Origin: Rhodobacteraceae bacterium SB2
Lineage (GTDB): Bacteria; Pseudomonadota; Alphaproteobacteria; Rhodobacterales; Rhodobacteraceae
Length of the DNA stretch: 64,000 nt
Reading direction: 5' to 3'
Assembly (NCBI GenBank): GCA_001642945.1
Contig: LGRT01000018.1
Span: 62,001 to 126,000, forward strand
Shown: one piece after another, positions 17,187-25,278 of the stretch
How positions within the stretch are numbered: the first letter of the stretch is position 1
How the letters are laid out: every line of letters begins with the position of its first letter
Notes under the pieces: generated by a model
Seen by the model: only the letters and a program-made list of their open reading frames with translations
Database searches by the model: none
What the model was told of the DNA's origin: nothing
Made by a program: the position numbers and the translations under genes

Positions 17187-18473
17187 TCACCACACCCCAA
17201 AACTATCAAAGACGACATGAGCCTCGTTGAACTCTGACAGATCAAGCCCGCTTAGAAGAATGCCACGCCCGGCAAAATCGATCCAAAGATCCTGATCATG
17301 CGCTTGCATATTCAGGTTTTCAAACCCCGCTTGAGCGGCTTTGCCATTGCGGGTCAGAAAGCAAAGCTGGTCAAAATTTGGATCAAAATCCTTTACAATA
17401 TCAAGCTCATTGCCCGATGGGGGTGCGAAAACAAAGCAATCTCGACCAGCGCCGCCAACAAGATAATCCTGCCCTTCGCCCCCAAAAAGAATATCTTCTC
17501 CCGCGCCGCCAAACAAACGATCATAACCAGACCCACCTGATAAAAGATCATCTCCGCCGCCTGCTAATAAAATATCGTGCCCGCTCAAGCCCAGCAATGC
17601 ATCAGCGCCCTCATTGCCGGCCACCGTAACGCCGGAATGGGCCCCGACCAAAGGCAGCTGATGCGCAGGGGTTACGGGCGTGTCCCAGTTGGAGCTTAAC
17701 GAAAAGACCTCAAAAACGGTTTGCATAAACGAAGCGCCGCTTGCTTCTGCCTCAAGCGCCGATGAAATCTTGGGCAAAGCTGCAGCCTCTGAAGATGGTA
17801 GCGGAAACACGGTATCCGGCTGCGGCGCCGCAAGCGTCACGCCGGGCTTTAACGCCGGATCCGCGGGTGCGGGCTCACTGATGAGCCTTTCAGCCAATTC
17901 AACCTCAAAATGTGATGCGAACTGAACGTCGATGCTTTGAAGATCGGCGCTCTCTAAGATCTGCCCTGCTACGGTCTTTAATGCAAGGGTTTCATCCCCA
18001 TGACTGAGCCGCGCGCCATCAACCAGCGCGTCAAAATCCAGTTGATCTACGCTGTACAGGTCTGGCCAAAATGATAAATCTAATTGATCTGCCCAAGGAT
18101 CAAAATCGACGATCACGTCATGCGCGGCGTCTGCCCTCATCACGAAGCGGTCAGCACCCGCCCCCCCCGATAATGACTGGGTATGAGCTGCATCAATCAA
18201 AATATCTGCGCCCGCGCCGCCGTAAAGATATCGATCATTGGCGCTGGCAAGGCTGGGCGCATCACGTCGCGATCTGGCAAGATGCCGCCTGGATGTTCTT
18301 GACGCCCAAAACCGGTTGGCGGCTCTTTGTTTCGGATCAGAAAAAACTGATGGTTTATCACGGGTCCGCATGGGTCGTTTTGGCAGATGCCAATCCGCAT
18401 CACTCCCTTGAAGCGCTTTCGATCCAAGCCACGACCACCGCAACCCAAAGGCTTGCAGTACAATCACACACAA
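17187..18473 (-). CDS. RTX calcium-binding repeat protein, 5' end missing
   Basis: The reliable part runs from about 18239 to 17187 and encodes two RTX blocks. The upstream one has YLYGGAGADIL and SLSGGAGADRF; the second has tandem GGxGxDxL nonapeptides (LLGLSGHDILLAGGGDDLL, then LFGGAGEDILFGGEGQDYL). These bind calcium in secreted proteins exported by type I systems. The open frame continues to 18473, but that extension is simply antisense to the neighbouring DUF2793 gene and does not look like RTX sequence. The gene therefore lacks its natural N-terminus, promoter and start, and is probably a pseudogene or fragment. A run of eight G on the coding strand (18161-18168) lies inside it. The intact C-terminal end would carry the secretion signal. 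Confidence 0.7.
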   Translation of the reverse strand: MCVIVLQAFGLRWSWLGSKALQGSDADWHLPKRPMRTRDKPSVFSDPKQRAANRFWASRTSRRHLARSRRDAPSLASANDRYLYGGAGADILIDAAHTQSLSGGAGADRFVMRADAAHDVIVDFDPWADQLDLSFWPDLYSVDQLDFDALVDGARLSHGDETLALKTVAGQILESADLQSIDVQFASHFEVELAERLISEPAPADPALKPGVTLAAPQPDTVFPLPSSEAAALPKISSALEAEASGASFMQTVFEVFSLSSNWDTPVTPAHQLPLVGAHSGVTVAGNEGADALLGLSGHDILLAGGGDDLLSGGSGYDRLFGGAGEDILFGGEGQDYLVGGAGRDCFVFAPPSGNELDIVKDFDPNFDQLCFLTRNGKAAQAGFENLNMQAHDQDLWIDFAGRGILLSGLDLSEFNEAHVVFDSFGVW

Positions 18474-19126
18474 TCCTTTGGACCAGCATCAGCCAAAGCG
18501 ATGACGCGACAGGAGGTATTGTTCATGTCCTGAACAAAAATGCCGCATCGCAAGATAACGGATTGGTGTTTCAAAATAATTACAAGCCGCATCTGAGCAT
18601 GGGGTGTTTTGGCTCAAATGATTTTAAGATCAGCCGTATAGATGAGGCGGGGGCGCATCAAGACAGACTGACCCTTGATAGCCAGAGCGGAATTTTATCA
18701 AGCCCCACATTGCCGCGCTTTGACGCCGTGCTGAATTACGACTATCCGCTCAAGGAGAATGTTTGGCAACGCGTCCCCGTTAACGAAAGCAAATATAATG
18801 ACCAGCTATGTTTTGATGCCGAGGCAAATCAGTTTCGCGCGCCCAGCGCTGGAACCTATTTCTTTTCAGCCAATGTGTTCTTGAACAACATGGATGCGGT
18901 TGAACAAAGTTGCCAGATCAGATTTGACTGCCCGCTTGAGGGGGAAAGAGCCTCCTCATTGCGCGTATTATCCGATCTTAAAAGCCACTCATCCGCAACG
19001 CTTTCAACCCAAAGCCTCGCGTCTCTGGAAGAAGGTGATACCGTCGCGCTTCAGGCGCAATGCGCGCAAACAGGCGCAACTCTGCTTGCTGGCGCAACTG
19101 GGTTCTTGGGCTTTAAAATCGGATAA
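18173..19126 (+). CDS. DUF2793 protein with C1q-like C-terminal domain, 5' end missing
   Basis: DUF2793 homology starts abruptly near 18239 with WRWQGWAHHVAIWQ, followed by MFLTPKTGWRLFV and YHGSAWVVL. The N-terminal segment that normally precedes this in DUF2793 proteins is absent; in its place the strand is antisense to RTX repeats. A start at ATG 18173 (or further up to 18071) would add residues that look like antisense noise. The C-terminal 130 residues (FRAPSAGTYFFSANVF, LEEGDTVALQAQC, GATGFLGFKIG) look like a C1q/TNF-type jelly roll. DUF2793 proteins are found near gene-transfer-agent or phage tail genes in Rhodobacterales, but no such genes are here. Probably a broken gene. Confidence 0.65.
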   Translation: MTGYELHQSKYLRPRRRKDIDHWRWQGWAHHVAIWQDAAWMFLTPKTGWRLFVSDQKKLMVYHGSAWVVLADANPHHSLEALSIQATTTATQRLAVQSHTILWTSISQSDDATGGIVHVLNKNAASQDNGLVFQNNYKPHLSMGCFGSNDFKISRIDEAGAHQDRLTLDSQSGILSSPTLPRFDAVLNYDYPLKENVWQRVPVNESKYNDQLCFDAEANQFRAPSAGTYFFSANVFLNNMDAVEQSCQIRFDCPLEGERASSLRVLSDLKSHSSATLSTQSLASLEEGDTVALQAQCAQTGATLLAGATGFLGFKIG

Positions 19127-19145
19127 ACCAGCAGGACTGGGCTTT

Positions 19146-19697
19146 TCATTCGGTCCAACGCGGCTCGATTTCAACAAGATCTTCTTCGTTTTGATCCGTT
19201 GATTTCAACAATTCCGGTAAGGAAGTCCGCACGGAATACCAGCGCGCAGGCACCGCACGATCTTTGGAGATATAAGATCGCAGCATCGGACCGTCGCAAA
19301 AATACAATTCCATTTCCACCTCAAGCAACACATCCAACCAATAATCCTGACGTAAAATCGTGAAGTCGCCTTGTTCATTTTTTTGATCAAACAGATATTG
19401 AATCTGATCAAGACAGCGCAAGCTGCTCTCATAGTTTTTTTCTGCGATCAGCAACGGGTAATAGGGAAGTTGCTGGGCAACAATTTCGCGTAGGCTTGGC
19501 TCTTCAACCGGCTCTTGTATCTCTTCTTGCCAAGGCGCAATGACGCTCTCTTGGCCCGCGTTTGCGGGCTGCTGTGTTTGACCAAACAATTCGCTCAAAA
19601 AGCCGCCTTGCTGCGCAGACACAGGTTGGGCGCATAAGAGTCCAACCAATATAATCCGTTTTAAGCGTCTCACTTGGGCATTCCGTGTCTTTACCAC
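19146..19697 (-). CDS. hypothetical exported protein
   Basis: A 183-residue protein beginning at GTG 19697. The N-terminus has basic residues, the hydrophobic stretch IILVGLLCAQ and a likely cleavage site after VSA, so it should be a Sec-exported periplasmic protein. The mature part has a low-complexity acidic linker and then a region rich in Tyr and Asp (LPYYPLLIAEKNYESSLRCLDQIQYLF) with two cysteines that could form a disulfide. No known domain was recognised. It is convergent with the DUF2793 gene, 19 bp away. Confidence 0.6.
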   Translation of the reverse strand: MVKTRNAQVRRLKRIILVGLLCAQPVSAQQGGFLSELFGQTQQPANAGQESVIAPWQEEIQEPVEEPSLREIVAQQLPYYPLLIAEKNYESSLRCLDQIQYLFDQKNEQGDFTILRQDYWLDVLLEVEMELYFCDGPMLRSYISKDRAVPARWYSVRTSLPELLKSTDQNEEDLVEIEPRWTE

Positions 19698-19730
19698 TTC
19701 TCTGAACGCTACATCTAAAGCAAGGCGCTG

Positions 19731-19856
19731 CTAACGACCAGCCAGAAATCGTCTATTCGTTGCGTAAATTCTCAAAACACATTGGTTGTTATGATCCTGC
19801 AGAAAAGCCTCACCAAAGGCGCCCTCAGCTTCTTGCGCGTAAAAGCCTAGCGCCAT
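19731..19856 (-). CDS. possible small protein or gene remnant (41 aa)
   Basis: A 41-codon frame from ATG 19856 to TAG 19731 encodes MALGFYAQEAEGAFGEAF and continues with protein-like composition to NRRFLAGR. No ribosome-binding site is obvious. It could be a remnant of a longer gene or chance. It fills most of the otherwise empty stretch between the exported protein and the pterin dehydratase. Confidence 0.2.
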   Translation of the reverse strand: MALGFYAQEAEGAFGEAFLQDHNNQCVLRIYATNRRFLAGR

Positions 19857-19941
19857 AAACGTTGGTTTTAAATTTTGCACCCTCTCATTTTGCGCTATAC
19901 TTACCTTCTAAAATTGTCACTTTTTAAAGGCTGCTCTCCCT

Positions 19942-20304
19942 ATGACTGAATTTTCCCAAAAGATCTGCGTGGCATGCCAACCGGATGCCGCCCCTGCCAG
20001 CGCTGCAGAACTGGCTGACTTTTTGGCCAAGAGCCCAAATTGGGCGCTGACCCATCGCGATAGTGTTAAACGCATCGAGCGCAGCTATAACTTCAAGAAC
20101 TTTCAAGACGCGCTCATCTTTACGAATGCGGTGGGTGAGGTGGCCGAACAAGAGGGCCATCATCCCAGCATTCAAACCGAATGGGGCAAAGTGACCGTTA
20201 TCTGGTGGAGCCATAAGATTGCAAATTTACATTTTAACGATCTGATTTTGGCCGCACGCTGCGATACACGCTACGATCTTCAGATGGCAGAACAGCCCGG
20301 TTAA
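19942..20304 (+). CDS. 4a-hydroxytetrahydrobiopterin dehydratase (PCD/DCoH family)
   Basis: Pterin-4a-carbinolamine dehydratase, which regenerates the pterin cofactor after aromatic amino acid hydroxylation or takes part in molybdopterin-related chemistry in bacteria. The 120 residues contain the family signature EQEGHHPSIQTEWGKVTV with the paired catalytic histidines, and the third histidine in WWSHKIANLH. A full-length single-domain protein. No phenylalanine hydroxylase gene is next to it. Its start ATG 19942 lies 244 bp from the divergent exported protein gene. Confidence 0.88.
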   Translation: MTEFSQKICVACQPDAAPASAAELADFLAKSPNWALTHRDSVKRIERSYNFKNFQDALIFTNAVGEVAEQEGHHPSIQTEWGKVTVIWWSHKIANLHFNDLILAARCDTRYDLQMAEQPG

Positions 20305-20426
20305 ACCGTCAGAGGCACCCAATCCCCAGCGCGGGCGTTGATGTATATAAAAGGGACTCTTTGCTTAAATTGAACAGTCCTCATTTTACGATTTTTATGC
20401 TATGGATCTTAAAAGGAGGAGAAAAT

Positions 20427-20537
20427 ATGTCAAACGAGCAGGGAAATTTAAAAGGCGCTGGGATCTCAATGATCATCATCATTGCAATTATGGTGGTTTT
20501 TCCACTTGTGGTAAATCTCATCACGACTTCCTATTGA
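20427..20537 (+). CDS. small membrane protein (36 aa)
   Basis: A 36-residue frame starts at ATG 20427 directly after a strong Shine-Dalgarno, AAAAGGAGGA (20411-20420), 6 bp from the start. The protein has a polar N-terminus (MSNEQGNLKGAG) and then one hydrophobic helix (SMIIIIAIMVVFPLVVNLI), ending in TTSY. This is the layout of a single-span inner-membrane microprotein. The region upstream is AT-rich. The near-perfect ribosome-binding site is the main reason for calling it real. Confidence 0.6.
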   Translation: MSNEQGNLKGAGISMIIIIAIMVVFPLVVNLITTSY

Positions 20538-20801
20538 TGGATCTGTGAAACCGCCAGATAAGGCCCAAGGCTGAAACGCAACCGTGATCGACGATCGATT
20601 GGGCAAGAAGCGGCGAGAGCGCTTCAAATGCGCCATTGCAGCGATAAAAACGGATTAGAGGCCGCGCAGAGGCGCCCTTGCTTTCACAATCTTAAGTATT
20701 ACGTTTTTGGCTGACAGCGCGACAGGGCCTCAACAGCGCAACCGCGCCCGGGCGCGCCACGGCACCACCGAAAGAGCACAGCGGGATGAGAAAGGCACAG
20801 C

Positions 20802-21440
20802 GTGTACGCAGTAAAACTGGTCTTTAATATAATAAGCCTAGCCTTGAACGCGGCTATTTTTGTTTTGATTGCTCTGCCCATTATCGACCGCAGCGGTTTT
20901 TTAAGGGTTGACTGGCGGCCAGAGCTGACCTTTGCGGCAGAGCTGGCGCTGGCGCCTGCAATCAAAAGCCAGGCCAGCGCACCGCCGGCCCAATTCGATC
21001 GACGCATTTCTCTCCCCATTGCACAATTGGACGCGCCCCAACTGGGTCAATATCAAACGGTCGCCTCTTATACCAGCGAAGCCTCTTCCCTGCGCCGTCT
21101 GCTTGATAAGGCCCAGCAACCAGCGCAGCGCTGGGTTTCCGTTGAAGATCAAACTGACACCGCTTTCGTGCAAGCCGAGCGCCATAAACCACCCTGTCCA
21201 ACCTCAAAATTTGCGCCCTGGAGCGATTGTTTTGGCCGTTTTGAATTGCCCTGGGGGGCGATTTATCAAGGCGTTTGGCAGCAGGACCAATTTAACGGCA
21301 TAGGCAAATTATTATTGGAAAACGGAGAATTATTTCAGGGCTATTTTAAAAATAACCGCCGCCACGGGATGGGGGTTTTGTTCAAGCAAGATGGCAGCCG
21401 CGTAAGCGGCACGTGGCAACATGGAGGATTGCTAAATTGA
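20802..21440 (+). CDS. MORN-repeat protein with N-terminal membrane anchor
   Basis: A 212-residue protein starting at GTG 20802. Residues 5-28 are a hydrophobic segment (VKLVFNIISLALNAAIFVLI) that would anchor it to the inner membrane or act as an uncleaved signal. The middle is low-complexity and Gln/Ala-rich. The last 60 residues hold MORN-like repeats: YQGVWQQDQFNGIGKLLLENG, FQGYFKNNRRHGMGVLFKQDG and VSGTWQHGG. MORN repeats are thought to bind lipids or proteins. No partner is apparent; it may form an operon with the small membrane protein upstream, though 264 bp separate them. Confidence 0.65.
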   Translation: MYAVKLVFNIISLALNAAIFVLIALPIIDRSGFLRVDWRPELTFAAELALAPAIKSQASAPPAQFDRRISLPIAQLDAPQLGQYQTVASYTSEASSLRRLLDKAQQPAQRWVSVEDQTDTAFVQAERHKPPCPTSKFAPWSDCFGRFELPWGAIYQGVWQQDQFNGIGKLLLENGELFQGYFKNNRRHGMGVLFKQDGSRVSGTWQHGGLLN

Positions 21441-21559
21441 GCGCTTTACCAAAGCTGGCACTCCAGGCTATCCTATGCATCCGGTTAGTGAACTAGGCCT
21501 CAAACGGGGCCTCAAATGCCGTTTGCTTGCGCCAAGCCAGATTGAAAAAAGGACTAAAT

Positions 21560-22732
21560 GTGACACGCTATAAAGTGTTTGCCGGGGCGTGCTTAACCCA
21601 ATTTATCGTAATCGGTTTTTTGTTTTCTTACGGGGTGTTTTTCAGCGCGTTTGAAACGGAATTCGGATGGTCACGGACGCTGCTGTCAAGCTGCTCAGCA
21701 TTGGCATTTTTCGTCATGGGGGTGTTGGCGATTATCGCGGGGCGCCTCTCTGATCGCTATGGCCCTCGGCTGGTTTTAGGCTTTACCGGGCTGATGTATG
21801 GGCTTGGATTTATTTTAATGTCCCAGATCACGCAGCCGTGGCAATTGCTCATGATCTTCGTCGTCTTTATTGGCTTGGGAATGGGCACCCATGATGTTGT
21901 AACCCTCTCAACCGTGGCGCGTTGGTTTCCAAACGGGCGCGGTTTCATCACTGGTTTGGTAAAACTGGGAACCGCCGCGGGGCAAATGATCTTGCCCCCG
22001 ATCACTGCTTTTTTGATCCTTAGCTATGGTTGGCGCAGCAGTTTGGTGATTTTAGGCCTGTTGGCAGCGATCACCCTTCTGGCAGCCGCCATGTTAATGT
22101 CGCGCCCGCAAAACGCGCAGCCGACAGCCGCGCAAGCCGAGCTTACAACTGCCTCGTTTCAAAACGCCAAACGCAGTTTGACGTTTAAAAAGCTTTGTCT
22201 GATACAATTTTTATTTTTTCCCACCTTGATGACAATCCCAACACATATTGCGGTTTATGGCATAGATTTGGGGATGACGGGCGCGCACGCGGCCCTGTTG
22301 CTAACTGTGATTGGCGCAGCCAGCATGGCCGGCCGGCTGGCAACGGGGTATTTCCAAGATCGCTTGGGCAGCCAAGCGGCCTATAGCGCCTGCTTTATCC
22401 CCATTTTAATCAGTCTTGGCGCCTTGCTTTTATGGGACAATCATACCGCTTTATTCGTTTTTATGGCGCTTTACGGTTTTGGCCATGGCGGTTTTTTTTC
22501 CGTCGTTTCCCCCACCGTTGCGGATTATTTTGGGATGCAATCGCATGGGGCGCTGTTTGGCATTATTTTGTTTTTTGGTACGATCGGGGGCGCCATTGGG
22601 CCGATACTTGCCGGCATGGTGTTTGATTATTCAGGAAGTTATGACAGCGCCTTTTTAGGCTTGGCCGTTCTGATGGCTTTGGGATTGATTTTGGTGCTCA
22701 CGCTGCCAAAAACCAAAGCCGCAGCCGCTTAG
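21560..22732 (+). CDS. MFS transporter, oxalate/monocarboxylate-like
   Basis: Twelve-helix major-facilitator protein of about 390 residues. The start is placed at GTG 21560, preceded by AAAAAAGGA; upstream TTG codons in frame are less likely. The motif FSYGVFFSAFETEFGWSRT and the loop GRLSDRYGPRLVLG are typical of the oxalate/formate antiporter and monocarboxylate branch. Later GRLATGYFQDRLG and FGTIGGAIGPILAGMVFDYSGSY support this. The substrate is probably a small carboxylate. It is followed by a convergent small hypothetical gene. Confidence 0.8.
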   Translation: MTRYKVFAGACLTQFIVIGFLFSYGVFFSAFETEFGWSRTLLSSCSALAFFVMGVLAIIAGRLSDRYGPRLVLGFTGLMYGLGFILMSQITQPWQLLMIFVVFIGLGMGTHDVVTLSTVARWFPNGRGFITGLVKLGTAAGQMILPPITAFLILSYGWRSSLVILGLLAAITLLAAAMLMSRPQNAQPTAAQAELTTASFQNAKRSLTFKKLCLIQFLFFPTLMTIPTHIAVYGIDLGMTGAHAALLLTVIGAASMAGRLATGYFQDRLGSQAAYSACFIPILISLGALLLWDNHTALFVFMALYGFGHGGFFSVVSPTVADYFGMQSHGALFGIILFFGTIGGAIGPILAGMVFDYSGSYDSAFLGLAVLMALGLILVLTLPKTKAAAA

Positions 22733-22747
22733 GCAAACCGAAAAAGC

Positions 22748-22972
22748 TTAGTTCATCAGCCGCCTGCGCGCCGCATCAAAGCGGTCTTTGATGAAAGCAA
22801 ATTTATCATCTGGATCGTCGATCGGCAGATCCTCATTCACCGCCCAAGCAATATGATACATATAGCTTTTTAATTCGCTCTGAAACGTTTCGGGCAAAGC
22901 CTCGTAATAAGTGTTTACATCACCCAAAAAGCTACGCATGAAACTAGGAATATGAACCTCTTGGTGCTGCAT
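22748..22972 (-). CDS. hypothetical small protein (74 aa)
   Basis: A 74-residue soluble protein with no recognised domain. It starts at ATG 22972 with a good ribosome-binding site on the coding strand (AGGGGATCACA before ATG). The sequence is rich in Tyr and Asp (VNTYYEALPETFQSELKSYM, DLPIDDPDDKFAFIKDRF) and ends in a basic ARRRLMN tail. It is on the same strand as the IclR gene further right, with 119 bp between. Composition and start site look genuine. Confidence 0.55.
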   Translation of the reverse strand: MQHQEVHIPSFMRSFLGDVNTYYEALPETFQSELKSYMYHIAWAVNEDLPIDDPDDKFAFIKDRFDAARRRLMN

Positions 22973-23091
22973 TGTGATCCCCTGATCGCCTTCAACACCT
23001 TATATACGGCCAAAACTTTGCGATATTTAGAGATCCGCTGCGGTTCACAAAAATCGACCTCTTTTGCCAATTTTCATCCAAACATGGCCCG

Positions 23092-23844
23092 CTAGGCGGC
23101 AGCCCCCGCAACCTGTAAAGAATGGCCCATTTTCTGCGCCATCAGGCAAAGCTGCGCTCCGATTTGAGCACGGCGTTCTTTGGTGAAGCGGCGCACCGGC
23201 CCGGTGGCGCCAATGCTGTAAAGCGCTCCGACCGATCCGATTTGCACCGGTGCAGCAACCGACGACACACCCAGTTCGATTTCTTGCACGCATTCGGCAT
23301 AGCCGCTGCTAAGGATCTGATCAAACTCGCGCGATAGGCTTTGCGGATCACAGCGCGTATATTCCGTAAAGGACCGCATCGGGCCAGATAAAATCTCTTG
23401 TCGAAACGGATCATCCGCAAAGGCTGCGATGACTTTTGAGCATGAACAAGCATGCATCGGGCGAAATCCGAGCCCAGGATGCACGAATGAGCGCTTTGCA
23501 TCGCCCGGCACTTCTACGTGGATAATTTCAACGCCCGTATTGCGAAAGCGCGATAAAAAGACCGCCTCGCCCAAATCATCTGCCGCGCGCTGCAATGTTG
23601 GCGCGGCGCTGCGGCAAATATCCACATCTGTTTGCCCCAAAATCGCCAAGCGCACCAAGCTTTCTCCAACGATGAACCGCCCTGAAGACACCTCATCCAG
23701 CAATTGCTCCACCTGCATTGATTGCAACAAACGATAGCAGGTCGGGCGCGGCAGATCGGTCAATTGCTGCACTTCTGAGGCCGTGATTGGCCGGCCCGCC
23801 GTGGCCACAGCCTCCAATACTTTCATCACGCGCGCCAAATGCAT
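23092..23844 (-). CDS. IclR-family transcriptional regulator
   Basis: A 250-residue IclR-type regulator. The N-terminal winged helix carries VMKVLEAVATAGRPITASEVQQLT and the recognition helix RPTCYRLLQSMQ. The C-terminal effector domain has the IclR-typical ELGVSSVAAPVQ followed by IGATGPVRRFTKERR. IclR proteins bind small organic acids and usually control an adjacent catabolic operon. Here the gene is divergent from the methanethiol oxidase operon, with only 84 bp between start codons, so it is the likely local regulator. Whether it represses or activates cannot be told. Confidence 0.88.
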   Translation of the reverse strand: MHLARVMKVLEAVATAGRPITASEVQQLTDLPRPTCYRLLQSMQVEQLLDEVSSGRFIVGESLVRLAILGQTDVDICRSAAPTLQRAADDLGEAVFLSRFRNTGVEIIHVEVPGDAKRSFVHPGLGFRPMHACSCSKVIAAFADDPFRQEILSGPMRSFTEYTRCDPQSLSREFDQILSSGYAECVQEIELGVSSVAAPVQIGSVGALYSIGATGPVRRFTKERRAQIGAQLCLMAQKMGHSLQVAGAAA

Positions 23845-23854
23845 AATTTCTCAC

Positions 23855-23884
23855 TTTACAGACATTTGTCTCATGTAATAGAAT
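23855..23884 (+). promoter_or_regulatory. candidate promoter and IclR operator for the methanethiol oxidase operon
   Basis: TTTACA (23855-23860) and TAGAAT (23879-23884) are spaced by 18 bp. Inside the spacer lies the inverted repeat AGACA-TT-TGTCT (23860-23871), a plausible operator overlapping the promoter. The site falls in the only intergenic gap between the IclR regulator and the oxidase. Consensus match only; not tested. Confidence 0.4.
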
Positions 23885-23928
23885 TGCTTGCGAAAAGTCA
23901 AGCACCTCGAATCGGTTAGGAGAATAAA

Positions 23929-25278
23929 ATGGAATGTTGCGGCCCCGGATATGCCTCCCCTGCCGAAGCGATGCAGGCACCTCGAGAAAAGCTGTTATAC
24001 ACAATCGCCATCTACACCGGCACGGGCATCCAAAAACCGGATTATCTGGCGACAATCGATAATGATCCTGACAGCCCCACCTATTCGCAAGTGATCAGCC
24101 GCTGCGAAGTGCCCGGGATTGGCGATGAACTGCACCATATGGGCTGGAATGCCTGTTCTTCTTGCTTTGACGACGCCTCAATGGCGCGTAAATATCTTTT
24201 GGTGCCCGGCGTGCGCTCTTCCAATATCCATATCATCGATTGCGCCACAGACCCGCGCAATCCAACGCTCTTCAAGGTGATTGATGGGGCCGATATCAAA
24301 GCCAAAACCAATCTCAGCGCACCGCATACAATCCATTGCTTGGGTTCGGAAATTATCATTTCAATGCTGGGCGATGCGCAAGGCAACGCACCAGGGGGCT
24401 ATTTACACCTCAATAAAGACTTCGAAATCGTTGGACGTTGGGAAAACTCAATGGGCGATATCAAATTCGGCTATGATTTTTGGTATCAACCGCGCCACAA
24501 CGTGATGGTAAGCTCTGAATGGGGTGCGCCCAATACCTTTATGCCCGGTTTTGATCTGGAAGAAGTGGGGCATCTTAAATATGGCCGCGAAATCCATTTT
24601 TGGGATTTTGAAAAGAAAGAGCCGATCAAAAGCATGTATTTGGGTGAAGATGGATTGATCCCATTGGAAGTGCGTTTTCATCACGATCCGGACAGTTCGC
24701 ATGGCTTTGTCGGCGCCGCGCTCAGCGCAAACATCATTCATTGGTGGAAAGATCAAAACGACGAGTGGCAATGGGAAAAAATTGTCGATGTTGAAAATGA
24801 ACCTCATCCGGAATGGCCGATCCCAGTACCCGGGGTGATTTCGGTAATTCTTTTATCGATGGATGATAAATATCTCTACCTGTGCAATTGGTTGCATGGC
24901 GATATACGCCAATATGACATCAGCGATCCACACAATGCAAAACTGACCGGCCAGGTGTGGATGGGGGGCTTGCTGGGCAAAGCACCAGAGGTGAACGGCG
25001 TAAAAGTCACCGGCGGGCCGCAAATGATTCAGCTCAGCCTGGATGGTAAGCGGCTCTATGTCACCACCTCTTTGTTCAGTACGTGGGACAATCAGTTTTA
25101 TCCAGAAATCCGAACCAATGGTGGCTGTATGTTGATGGTGAATTGCGACACTGAAAATGGCGGCATGGAAATTGACCCGAATTTCGTGGTGGATTTTGGC
25201 AAAGAGCCCAACGGCCCAAGCCGGTGCCACGAAACCCGCTATCCCGGTGGCGATTGCACAAGCGATATCTGGCTATGA
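23929..25278 (+). CDS. mtoX: methanethiol oxidase / selenium-binding protein SBP56 family
   Basis: Homologue of human SELENBP1 and of bacterial methanethiol oxidase, which converts methanethiol, O2 and water to formaldehyde, H2S and H2O2. The 449 residues align along the whole family: ECCGPGYASPAEAM start, DELHHMGWNACSSCFDD (His69, His70, Cys76, Cys79), GYDFWYQPRHNVM, NWLHGDIRQYDISDP, KVTGGPQMIQLSLDGKRLY and the C-terminal RYPGGDCTSDIWL. Metal-ligand histidines are intact. There is no signal peptide; characterised Hyphomicrobium MtoX is periplasmic. Neither mauG nor SCO1-type genes are adjacent. It leads an operon with ferredoxin (4-bp overlap), CoA-binding protein and rhodanese. Confidence 0.9.
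   Translation: MECCGPGYASPAEAMQAPREKLLYTIAIYTGTGIQKPDYLATIDNDPDSPTYSQVISRCEVPGIGDELHHMGWNACSSCFDDASMARKYLLVPGVRSSNIHIIDCATDPRNPTLFKVIDGADIKAKTNLSAPHTIHCLGSEIIISMLGDAQGNAPGGYLHLNKDFEIVGRWENSMGDIKFGYDFWYQPRHNVMVSSEWGAPNTFMPGFDLEEVGHLKYGREIHFWDFEKKEPIKSMYLGEDGLIPLEVRFHHDPDSSHGFVGAALSANIIHWWKDQNDEWQWEKIVDVENEPHPEWPIPVPGVISVILLSMDDKYLYLCNWLHGDIRQYDISDPHNAKLTGQVWMGGLLGKAPEVNGVKVTGGPQMIQLSLDGKRLYVTTSLFSTWDNQFYPEIRTNGGCMLMVNCDTENGGMEIDPNFVVDFGKEPNGPSRCHETRYPGGDCTSDIWL

Noticed and set aside
18240-18473. N-terminal extension of the RTX reading frame
   Set aside because: Residues encoded here are antisense to conserved DUF2793 sequence and rich in Arg/Ser without RTX character; kept only as part of the open frame.
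17187-19126. Prophage or gene-transfer-agent cluster around the DUF2793 gene
   Set aside because: No capsid, terminase, portal or tail genes are found on either side.
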